From assembly GCA_024693045.1 (NCBI GenBank), contig JAILLQ010000049.1:1-37202 (forward strand): a DNA stretch of 37,202 bases. The letters run 5' to 3'. Positions 21,961 through 28,786 of the stretch are shown in pieces. The translations under genes and the position numbers were made by a program. Source of the DNA: Treponema sp. (GTDB lineage: Bacteria > Spirochaetota > Spirochaetia > Treponematales > Treponemataceae). Under the pieces are notes generated by a model. That model was not told the origin of the DNA and did no database searches. It saw nothing but the letters and a program-made list of their open reading frames with translations. Position 1 is the stretch's first letter. Each line of letters starts with the position of its first letter.

Positions 21961-24672
21961 CTAAATTACAGTATTTTCCATTATGCTTCTAAACAGCTCT
22001 TTTACAAGCTTAGGGATACTTTGTAACTGACATTTCTGCTGAATATACTGTCTCTTGTACCGCTCAATTAAACTTTCACGTTCTTTATAGAGATTTTCAA
22101 TTTGATCTTCTATCTCGTTTTGTTTTTGCGCTAATTTTGATAAACAATCTGCTTTATCTGAATACTGGGTCCCCATTTTCTTTTTTAAGTTTGTCAAGAT
22201 AACCGCAATTCCTTTTTTCTTTGCCGCTATTGCCTGTTCAAGAGGCTTTTGTTCTTCTCTAGCATTATTGATTATAAGGTCTGAAAGATGCTGAAAAGCT
22301 TCCGGCATTCCCTCATTCTTCTTTATCGTTTGTTCAATTTCTTTATTTAATTCATCTATTCGTTTCTGAAGTCCGTCAATTTCATTCATAATAATCGTAA
22401 TTCGTTCATCAGCTAGAGCTAAAAGAGATCGACTTTCTTCTATAATTTTAAGTTCACGTTTTAGCGGAATGGCTCTTTGCTCAAGAACAATATCAGCCTT
22501 CATTTCTGGAGATTTGATAAGATCAAACTTGAGTTCAGCTGGATTAATTTCTTCAACATTGATTTTGTCGCCTCGATAATCCCAGATTGCATCTATGCGG
22601 CTGGATTTTTCATCATGTTTCTGATAAATAAGAGAATCCAAGGAGTTGTACATAAGCGGATAAACTATATGAACTTTTTTCTGCCGGTTTCCCTGTCGCC
22701 AGAGCCGGCCTTCTACCTGTACGGGTTCTGTAGGATTCCATCCAAGCATACAGTTATACAAAACAAGGGAATTGCCGTTGAGATCTACGCCTTCACTGAT
22801 TGTTTCGGAACCTATAAGGATTTTTAGCGGGTTTTCAGGATTATTAAAAGCCTTTGTGATTTTACCTTTTCTAGAATCTGTGGTTGCGGAATTCATCATA
22901 CCGATGGCATCCTCCGGTATATGATTTTTTATGAGATACTGTTTTACTGCAGTAAACTCTTTAACTCCTCGGGGAAGGTAAATTATTTGTCCGCAATCAG
23001 GCTTTTCTTTATAAATACTGATAACACTGTCACAAACAAAAAGCATCTTTGGAGAAGCTGCCACAAACTGAGAAAGATCCGGGACTTTTATATTTTTATC
23101 ATTTACTAAAGTTGGAGAAATAAGACACATCCGCATTGTATTCATAGCAGAAAAGATTGTATCAAGGTCAGGATTATCGGAAAGCCGTTTTATTTGTGCA
23201 TCATAGATCTTCTTTTGAAGATTTGTCATTTCAATTTTAATGACATGAGTTTTTTTTTCCGGTCTGTTGATATGAGCATCCTCGGCATCCACCTTATCTA
23301 TATAATTCTGGATAATTTTCTGAAGAGCATCCAAAGAACGAAAGTTTTTCATTACTGTCTTGCGGACAACTTCGTTTTTGTTGTTAACTGTCCATTCAAT
23401 TTTTATTTCTGCAAATTCATTGAGAAAGTCATTAATATCATTGTAACCAAGGGCACGGATTTCATTTCCGCCGGTAAACATAAGGGTAGTGTAGATTTCC
23501 ATCGGGGAATTGGTAAAGGGCGTTGCAGAGAGCAGAAATACATTCTTCTCGTTGTTGTGACGGTGGATGTATTCTGTAATTGCAAACATTTTTATAGCAC
23601 GACTGGATGGCTCCCCAATACCAAGCCTAGAAAACTCCGAATAATTTGAACCGCTGACCTTTTTGATAAGATTTTTATATCGATGAGCTTCATCAACAAG
23701 CAATAAATCGGTTCCTAACTCTTCAAAACATACATACTGTTCATTTGTAAGTTCATCCGATGGTGTAAAATATTCTTTTTGTTTTCTCTTTGAAATTATA
23801 TGTTCAAAGCTTGATTCAAGGAGTGGGGTACTTTCTTCAGTAAAATAGATTTTTTCAATTGCTTCCGCAGTACAGATTGAAACAGAATGAGCAGGAAGAA
23901 GCAGACTGTCATTTTCCTCTGCGAAAACAGAATTCATTCGAAGGTTATCAATTATGTCTTTATTAAGATTTTCCAGCTTGTTTAATGTGACATCAGGGAA
24001 AAGTTCCTGAATATCGTGCACCCATTTTGAATAAACAGCTTTGGGAACGATAATAAGAGGACGAGTACATTTCTGATGCTGAAGCTGATACATAACAGCA
24101 GCGATTCCGGTTGCAGTTTTTCCGACTCCTACATCATAAGCAAGAAGGCCGTTTCCCTTTGTACATAGAAAAGCGACACCTTTTTTCTGCTGTTCATGAA
24201 GAATAAAGCGTTTGCCGTCGTATTTTCCGGAGAAACCTTCTAGCGAGTAATCAAATGCCTCATAATCCACCGGTTCAAAAGAATTGAAAGTCTGGGTCCA
24301 GATTTGTTCTACCCAGGCTTGCTGTTCAGCAGAAAGACCTTCGTGGAGAAATCGTTCAAATAGAAGTTCAGCCGTGTCCATACGGAGAATCTTTCTTTCA
24401 TCGTTTTCAGTCTGACTAAGTGACCTTCTTTTACACGGAATACCTTCAGCATAATCGATTATATCGGACCACATAATATCACCGGGCAAATCCGTTTTTG
24501 ATATAGGAGAACAAAGCCAGTCGATATCACGGTAATCTTCATCTTCTGTTCTAGCGGAAATCCATCTATAAAACAGTTCTTTCAAGTTAAAATCAGTTTC
24601 TTCTGACTGCCTTGTAATAACTGAATGGAGAGAAAAATGAATATCTGAAATCTGTTTAACAGAAGATTCCAA
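21961..24672 (-). CDS. SNF2/superfamily 2 helicase
   Basis: This 903-residue protein has motif I LLAYDVGVGKTATG (about residues 178-191), motif II LLVDEAHRYKN (about 325), motif III LLSATPFTNSP (about 380) and, in the second RecA fold, SETISEGVDLNGN and VQVEGRLWRQGNRQ (motifs V and VI, about 655). The last 200 residues are predicted coiled coil (LQKRIDELNKEIEQTIKK and further). It probably translocates on double-stranded DNA. The start is TTG at 24672 with TAAGGAG 9 nt upstream. The promoter carries box W4. The adjacent PLD gene recalls helicase-PLD pairs of DISARM-like defence loci, but no methylase is present. Confidence 0.85.
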   Translation of the reverse strand: MESSVKQISDIHFSLHSVITRQSEETDFNLKELFYRWISARTEDEDYRDIDWLCSPISKTDLPGDIMWSDIIDYAEGIPCKRRSLSQTENDERKILRMDTAELLFERFLHEGLSAEQQAWVEQIWTQTFNSFEPVDYEAFDYSLEGFSGKYDGKRFILHEQQKKGVAFLCTKGNGLLAYDVGVGKTATGIAAVMYQLQHQKCTRPLIIVPKAVYSKWVHDIQELFPDVTLNKLENLNKDIIDNLRMNSVFAEENDSLLLPAHSVSICTAEAIEKIYFTEESTPLLESSFEHIISKRKQKEYFTPSDELTNEQYVCFEELGTDLLLVDEAHRYKNLIKKVSGSNYSEFSRLGIGEPSSRAIKMFAITEYIHRHNNEKNVFLLSATPFTNSPMEIYTTLMFTGGNEIRALGYNDINDFLNEFAEIKIEWTVNNKNEVVRKTVMKNFRSLDALQKIIQNYIDKVDAEDAHINRPEKKTHVIKIEMTNLQKKIYDAQIKRLSDNPDLDTIFSAMNTMRMCLISPTLVNDKNIKVPDLSQFVAASPKMLFVCDSVISIYKEKPDCGQIIYLPRGVKEFTAVKQYLIKNHIPEDAIGMMNSATTDSRKGKITKAFNNPENPLKILIGSETISEGVDLNGNSLVLYNCMLGWNPTEPVQVEGRLWRQGNRQKKVHIVYPLMYNSLDSLIYQKHDEKSSRIDAIWDYRGDKINVEEINPAELKFDLIKSPEMKADIVLEQRAIPLKRELKIIEESRSLLALADERITIIMNEIDGLQKRIDELNKEIEQTIKKNEGMPEAFQHLSDLIINNAREEQKPLEQAIAAKKKGIAVILTNLKKKMGTQYSDKADCLSKLAQKQNEIEDQIENLYKERESLIERYKRQYIQQKCQLQSIPKLVKELFRSIMENTVI

Positions 24673-24695
24673 TGGGCAATACTCCTTAAGGGCCT

Positions 24696-24728
24696 AGTAT
24701 AATAGAACACGCTATCATTTTGTGATAT
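24696..24728 (-). promoter_or_regulatory. Palindrome W4 and -10 of the helicase gene
   Basis: CTATCATTTTGTGATAT (24712-24728) is followed on the minus strand after exactly 10 nt by TATACT (24701-24696). Confidence 0.7.
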
Positions 24729-24750
24729 TAAACTTGTAAAATCTCAATTT

Positions 24751-25023
24751 TTATACAGAAGTCCGCAAAGCTTGTAGTTCTTTAAGTTCGTTCTGAAAAT
24801 CTATCTTAAGAAGTTGTGTTATTCTCTTTATTTGAACATCTGCAATACACTGGGCTTGTTCATCTGTCAAGCCATATTTAGACTGAAGCTTCTCTTTGAA
24901 ATCTTCAGTATTCTGGCTTTGCAATCCAATATCAATCACTTCGTGAGGATTATCCAGAAATAATTGAATTGCATTTAATAACTGCAAGCGATACTTACAG
25001 AGTTCTTTTTTAGATTCAGACAT
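24751..25023 (-). CDS. Mini-protein resembling the GyrA/ParC C-gate arm
   Basis: This 90-residue protein reads CKYRLQLLNAIQLFLDNPHE then EDFKEKLQSKYGLTDEQAQC and IADVQIKRITQLLKIDFQNE. In GyrA and ParC the same order occurs: KARERAHILEGL, DEVI, AKEAL, then FGLSEIQAQAILDMRLRRLT and the long exit helix. This is the coiled-coil arm with the C-gate dimer interface. All catalytic parts (winged helix, tyrosine) and the DNA-wrapping domain are missing, so it is no topoisomerase. It may dimerise, or bind gyrase/topo IV and alter it. AAGGAG precedes the ATG. Box W5 and TATAAT lie upstream. Confidence 0.6.
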   Translation of the reverse strand: MSESKKELCKYRLQLLNAIQLFLDNPHEVIDIGLQSQNTEDFKEKLQSKYGLTDEQAQCIADVQIKRITQLLKIDFQNELKELQALRTSV

Positions 25024-25058
25024 AAAAGGGCTCCTTGTGGATTTGAGTTTATGTCCGA

Positions 25059-25091
25059 ATTATATCTGTATATTCTATCATTTGATGATAG
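25059..25091 (-). promoter_or_regulatory. Palindrome W5 and -10 of the GyrA-like mini-gene
   Basis: CTATCATTTGATGATAG (25075-25091) is followed on the minus strand after exactly 10 nt by a perfect TATAAT (25064-25059). It is the most symmetrical copy. Confidence 0.75.
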
Positions 25092-25158
25092 AGTAATTTT
25101 CAATATTTTTGAATGACAAAAACAACAATTAGACTGTATAATAAATGAAAGGTGTTTA

Positions 25159-25461
25159 ATGTTCATTTTAGAAATAATAGCAGAATATAATAAAATACCA
25201 TTACGTGAAAGACAAAAAAAATCAAAGGATTATGAAGATCTTCTTCGAAAACATTTAAAACGAGAAACTCAGATAAACAATATTATTAATCAATGGTTAA
25301 GAGGAGAAGAAAATTCAAGGCCTGAGCTTTTTGATGAAGATGAAAGTAGTAAGGATGGTGAGAACTGGTCTTCTGAAGAAGAACTCATGAGAATGTATGG
25401 TGTAAGAAATAAAGAAGAATTAAACGACTTGCAAGAAACTAACTCTGTTTATCATGATTAG
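25159..25461 (+). CDS. Small acidic protein of unknown function
   Basis: The family of this 100-residue protein is not recognised. The first half is basic and helical (RERQKKSKDYEDLLRKHLKR); the second half is strongly acidic (ELFDEDESSKDGENWSSEEE). The promoter is probably ATGACA (near 25112) with an extended TGTATAAT (near 25135), so it does not use the W5 box arrangement. It is followed after 12 nt by the PD-(D/E)XK nuclease gene, with which it probably forms an operon; a regulatory or antitoxin-like partner role is a guess. Confidence 0.5.
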   Translation: MFILEIIAEYNKIPLRERQKKSKDYEDLLRKHLKRETQINNIINQWLRGEENSRPELFDEDESSKDGENWSSEEELMRMYGVRNKEELNDLQETNSVYHD

Positions 25462-25473
25462 CATGGAAAGTTT

Positions 25474-26765
25474 ATGGATTATTCGTTAAATACTTTTCTA
25501 CAAGTATATGATTCAATAAAAGATTCAATTGAAAAAGAAGACAATAAGATGCCTGGTACTATGAATCTTATTGAAATCATGAACAGACATCATCTTGAAA
25601 ATGCACATAGTGATGTAATTGCTTTTTTAATTAATCCAGATGAAAATCACAAACATCCAGAATATGTAAATTCTTTTATTAAATTTGTTAATAACAAACT
25701 AAAAGAAAAGAATCAAAATGAAATCCAATATAACTTGGATGAAATAAAATTTGTTCATAGAGAAGAATACACATATAACAAAAGAAGAATTGATATTCTA
25801 ATAAAAACAGAAACTGCTTTCATAATAATTGAGAATAAAATCGGCGCAAGTGATCAACCAGAACAAATGATTGATTATATAAATGACATTTCTGGAAGAA
25901 ATGATGAGGGAGATAAGGAAAGAGAAATCTTTTGTATTTATTTAACTAGATTTGAAAAGAAGATTTCAGATGATTCCTTAAAAGAAGATGAAAAAAAATA
26001 TATAAAAAGTTTCTTAAATCTAACATATTCAGATATTTTAGATTGGATAAATACATTAAAAACAAGAGATGATGAAACAGTATTAAAAGCAGCATTAATT
26101 CAATACAAAGATGTGTTAGAAGGACTAACAAAACAAAGACTTACTTTTGATAGAAAATTTAATATTATAAAAAAATAATTGAATACGTATATCAACAGCC
26201 ACAAGAAATAAAATTAGGAAATTTACTGAAACTTCTTGTTGAATGTAGAAATAATAAAAATTTGGATTTGACCGATAAAAGAATTCTTGTAGAAGCAGCA
26301 CTTCCAATGGTTATTTATATCAAATTTGTTTTAGATGAAAAAAATAGACTTTTTAATTCAGAAGATATACAAAAAAGAAACCTCTTAGAACATAATTTTA
26401 ACTTATTCTGTTGTAATACATATTTTGAATCTGAAAAAGAATGGCTTGAATGTGTAATGCATAAGCAAAAAGACTTTGGTATATCATGGCAAAGTCCAAA
26501 TCCTGATGTTAAAAGATATTTTATGTTTGCAGATGCAGGACATAGTTCTGCTTTCAATGGTTATTTTTTTAAAAATGAAGTTCCTCATAAATCTTTTAAG
26601 TATTATAATCCAAAAACTGATAAAGGAAACCGAACTGTTGAACCTGTAAAATTTGTAAATGATGCACTTTTAAAAAATGATTATTCAGATAAAATCCTAA
26701 ATGCTATCGTTGAGAATAATTTCATTAAATTAATCAAAGAAATGGACAATAAATGGTTTGAATAA
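25474..26765 (+). pseudogene. PD-(D/E)XK nuclease-superfamily gene with a -1 frameshift at an A7 run
   Basis: The first frame (25474-26178, 234 aa) has the nuclease core: NRHHLENAHSDVIAFLINP, RRIDILIKTETAFIIIENKIG (the D and ExK of the active site) and QMIDYINDI, as in the PDDEXK_4 family. It ends at ATAAAAAAATAA. A -1 shift on A-AAA-AAA continues directly as IIEYVYQQPQEIKLGNLLKL and joins the second frame to 26765, giving about 430 residues, a usual length for the family. So it is either a pseudogene, a phase-variable gene, or read by programmed frameshifting. The catalytic part lies entirely before the shift. Confidence 0.7.
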
Positions 26766-26781
26766 AAGACCCTGTGAGAAT

Positions 26782-27105
26782 CTAAATTCTTCTGCTTGAA
26801 AAAACTCGGTGCCAGTTATTTAGCAGATTGCGGATGTTATCTTTACCTACAATATTAGAGCTCTGAATGTCATACTGTGGGATATCAAGATTGCGAGCTT
26901 GACAATATTCGATTAAAAATTTTGCGCAGTCGTAACCAGATTTTTCCTCGCCTAAATCATGATCAAAGCAGATGACATCAGGAAGGCCTTGTTCGTTTAT
27001 TAAGTTCACAAATTCATCATAGTTCTTGACCCAGGTGATATCATAATCATCTTTTATGTAATCCTCTGGATTTCTAAGGTCATCAAGCCACAAGAGTTTT
27101 TTCAT
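26782..27105 (-). CDS. Cyclic-phosphate processing receiver (cREC) domain protein
   Basis: This 107-residue protein is a stand-alone receiver-like domain: MKKLLWLDDLRNPEDY, then VKNYDEFVNLINEQGLPDVI and CFDHDLGEEKSGYDCAKFLI. The WLDD and FDHDLG motifs with the later SSN and histidine-containing NNWHRVF segments fit the cREC family, which has been predicted from its contexts to act in RNA-repair and conflict systems. It is not a two-component regulator: no kinase or output domain is near. It has box W6 upstream. Confidence 0.7.
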   Translation of the reverse strand: MKKLLWLDDLRNPEDYIKDDYDITWVKNYDEFVNLINEQGLPDVICFDHDLGEEKSGYDCAKFLIEYCQARNLDIPQYDIQSSNIVGKDNIRNLLNNWHRVFSSRRI

Positions 27106-27144
27106 AAATTTACCTCACATATAATATTACATAGCCAGTTTATT

Positions 27145-27178
27145 ATTCTAGTATCAAACAACTATCAATATCAGATAG
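27145..27178 (-). promoter_or_regulatory. Palindrome W6 and -10 of the cREC gene
   Basis: CTATCAATATCAGATAG (27162-27178) is followed on the minus strand after 11 nt by TAGAAT (27150-27145). Confidence 0.7.
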
Positions 27179-27211
27179 TATTACCGAATAATTTACAATT
27201 ATTATTTTTCA

Positions 27212-27244
27212 TTATCATAACTTGATAGTTTTTATTTGTATAAT
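27212..27244 (+). promoter_or_regulatory. Palindrome W7 and -10 of the FlhA-like unit
   Basis: TTATCATAACTTGATAG (27212-27228) is followed on the plus strand after exactly 10 nt by TATAAT (27239-27244). W6 and W7 serve divergent units and are 33 nt apart. Confidence 0.75.
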
Positions 27245-27278
27245 TAGAGCTAATTATATTCTTGGAGGTAATAAAACT

Positions 27279-27380
27279 ATGATTTACATAACTGGTGATA
27301 CACATAATACAGATGATATGTCGAATCTATTATCAGGGTATAGTTATATAAAGCAAAACACGGAGGATTTAAATGCATAA
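27279..27380 (+). CDS. 33-residue ORF resembling the start of a metallophosphoesterase
   Basis: The peptide starts MIYITGDTHNTDDMSNL. The first strand and GDTH motif are those of calcineurin-like phosphoesterases, but the protein ends after 33 residues. GGAGG lies well placed before the ATG, the promoter with box W7 is intact, and the last bases overlap the start of the next gene by 8 nt. It may be the decayed 5' end of a phosphoesterase gene that now serves as a leader for translation of the FlhA-like gene. Confidence 0.5.
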   Translation: MIYITGDTHNTDDMSNLLSGYSYIKQNTEDLNA

Positions 27381-28158
27381 TAAGAAAGAGAAGAAATCTT
27401 TTTTGTTTATAATTATTGTATACGCTTTAATGGTTGCTGTAGTTTTTATTCCATTTTCTGCAATTGTAGTAGAAGTTATATATGGAATTGAATTAGCAAC
27501 AAGTGTATTTATCTTGATTTATATATGCAGAAATAAATACAAAACTTTGCCACAGAAAGTTTTATATTTCAATTTGTACTCCATGGCAATAAACATCCAG
27601 ATGACTATTTATTTATTGTCAGGTTTACAAAATGGCAAACAACTTCCTCTTATTTCTTTTTTAACACATTTTGAGTCTCAGAACACATTTATTGTAGGAA
27701 TCATTTTAATTCCGCTCATACTGGCTTTAACATTTTTACTGGTAATAATAGGCGTAAGAAGTATATCAGAAAGTTCAGCTAGATTTGCATTAGTTACGAT
27801 GTCTCAGAAAATATTTAATATTGATAAAAAATACTCTAATCATGAAATTACCAAAGAAGAAGCAGAAACAATGAAAAAAAAGCTGCAATCTGAAATTGAT
27901 TTTTTTGCCGCTATGGATGGCGCCGCAAGGTTTTTTGCATGTAACACAAAAATAATGCTTATTATGGCTCTAATTGATATAGCAGGAGGATTTGGAATTG
28001 GTTATTATATACAAGGAAAGACCTTTCTTGATGCCTTAAATCCGGCAATAACTTATACCACAGGAACTGTGGTACTTTATTGTGTACCACATATTATTGT
28101 TGCAATTGCTTCAGTGTACTGTATCACAAATAAAGAATCAGACCACTATTCTATTTAG
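27373..28158 (+). CDS. Membrane protein resembling the N-terminal membrane half of FlhA (FHIPEP)
   Basis: This 261-residue protein has about six hydrophobic segments (near residues 10-28, 32-50, 62-80, 105-128, 188-210 and 232-253). Between the fourth and fifth lies ARFALVTMSQKIFNIDKKYS and EEAETMKKKLQSEIDFFAAM with DGAARFF. This matches, in order, the FlhA signature: RF-LD-MPGKQM-ID-DLNAG, EEAR-RR, EADFYGAMDGASKF and the following INIIGGL-IG helix. The whole cytoplasmic export-gate domain of FlhA (about 350 residues) is absent and no flagellar gene is near. CGGAGG precedes the ATG. It may be a small channel-like membrane effector. The ion conduction known for FlhA is the basis of that idea. 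Confidence 0.65.
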   Translation: MHNKKEKKSFLFIIIVYALMVAVVFIPFSAIVVEVIYGIELATSVFILIYICRNKYKTLPQKVLYFNLYSMAINIQMTIYLLSGLQNGKQLPLISFLTHFESQNTFIVGIILIPLILALTFLLVIIGVRSISESSARFALVTMSQKIFNIDKKYSNHEITKEEAETMKKKLQSEIDFFAAMDGAARFFACNTKIMLIMALIDIAGGFGIGYYIQGKTFLDALNPAITYTTGTVVLYCVPHIIVAIASVYCITNKESDHYSI

Positions 28159-28163
28159 AATAT

Positions 28164-28529
28164 TTACTTCATCGTGTAATGAAAATCCGTATTGTAATCC
28201 GTAAGTTCCTTTGGTATGCAAAAATATTTCCGGATTTTATTTAGTTCCCTCTTTTTAAGACCGCCATGGAGTATTGTATATCTACCGGTATCTTTATGAA
28301 AAACCACACGGCCTCGGGGAATATAAAAGTATTCCTCCCTCAAGAGTGGTGGAATCTTCTCTAATTCTTCCGTTTTCTCCAGTTTGTCCCAGTAATCAGC
28401 ATGGTCAGAAAGTCCTGTAATACAATCACCGTAAGGAAGACCTTTTTCTACCTCTACAGGATCAGCAAAGAGAACATGGTCATAATAAAACCACCAGATT
28501 CCTACTGATGGAACTTTACATTCTTGCAT
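28164..28529 (-). CDS. Conserved protein of unknown function
   Basis: This 121-residue protein contains VPSVGIWWFYYDHVLFADPV, LPYGDCITGLSDHADYWDKL and EEYFYIPRGRVVFHKDTGRY. I recognise this pattern (VGIWW, PYGD, H-D-W, PRGRV-YDTKTGR-T) from a widespread uncharacterised bacterial family, but know of no function. GAGGTG lies before the ATG. It converges with the FlhA-like gene (5 nt between stops) and is preceded by a short ORF on the same strand. Confidence 0.65.
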   Translation of the reverse strand: MQECKVPSVGIWWFYYDHVLFADPVEVEKGLPYGDCITGLSDHADYWDKLEKTEELEKIPPLLREEYFYIPRGRVVFHKDTGRYTILHGGLKKRELNKIRKYFCIPKELTDYNTDFHYTMK

Positions 28530-28530
28530 T

Positions 28531-28659
28531 TTAGTTCACCTCTAAGTACTCAATTTCTTTACCCTTTTGAAATATGATAACGGTTTTGTCAAAATGAGAT
28601 TCTAAGTCGGAAGGTAATAATTTTTTTTCATTTACTATCCTCGATAACCACGAATTCAA
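28531..28659 (-). CDS. Possible 42-residue protein or gene remnant
   Basis: From a TTG at 28659 the frame reads NSWLSRIVNEKKLLPSDLES then HFDKTVIIFQKGKEIEYLEV and N, ending 1 nt before the next ATG. The composition is protein-like, but the start lacks a clear ribosome site and a stop lies two codons upstream. It could be the 3' end of a lost gene. A degenerate box (28690-28706) lies upstream. Confidence 0.35.
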   Translation of the reverse strand: MNSWLSRIVNEKKLLPSDLESHFDKTVIIFQKGKEIEYLEVN

Positions 28660-28689
28660 CCATTTCTAAATAGTACTACACTTTTAATA

Positions 28690-28706
28690 CTATCAAATAA
28701 TGAAAT
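28690..28706 (-). promoter_or_regulatory. Degenerate palindrome W9
   Basis: CTATCAAATAATGAAAT has one full arm; the other reads GAAAT instead of GATAG. It is oriented towards the minus-strand pair 28659-28164 and has no good -10 at 10-11 nt. Confidence 0.35.
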
Positions 28707-28724
28707 CGTAAAAAATTAATAATA

Positions 28725-28758
28725 CTATCATCAAATGATATTGTTTATCCATTATATA
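28725..28758 (+). promoter_or_regulatory. Palindrome W8 and -10 of the AAA+ ATPase gene
   Basis: CTATCATCAAATGATAT (28725-28741) is followed on the plus strand after 11 nt by TATATA (28753-28758). AAGGAG lies further on, before the ATG at 28787. Confidence 0.7.
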
Positions 28759-28786
28759 TATAGTTGTAGAAAAGGAGCTATGTATT

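Noticed and set aside
21961..24672. Complete DISARM or BREX system
   Set aside because: Helicase, PLD and WYL genes recall these, but there is no methyltransferase for DNA, no DrmA/DrmB, no PglZ or BrxL in the window.
26782..27105. Two-component response regulator
   Set aside because: Only a receiver-like fold is present, without output domain or kinase nearby; the FDHDLG motif fits cREC better.
28637..28649. CTATCCTCGATAA as a further regulon box
   Set aside because: The spacing between the arms is 3, not 7, and no -10 follows.
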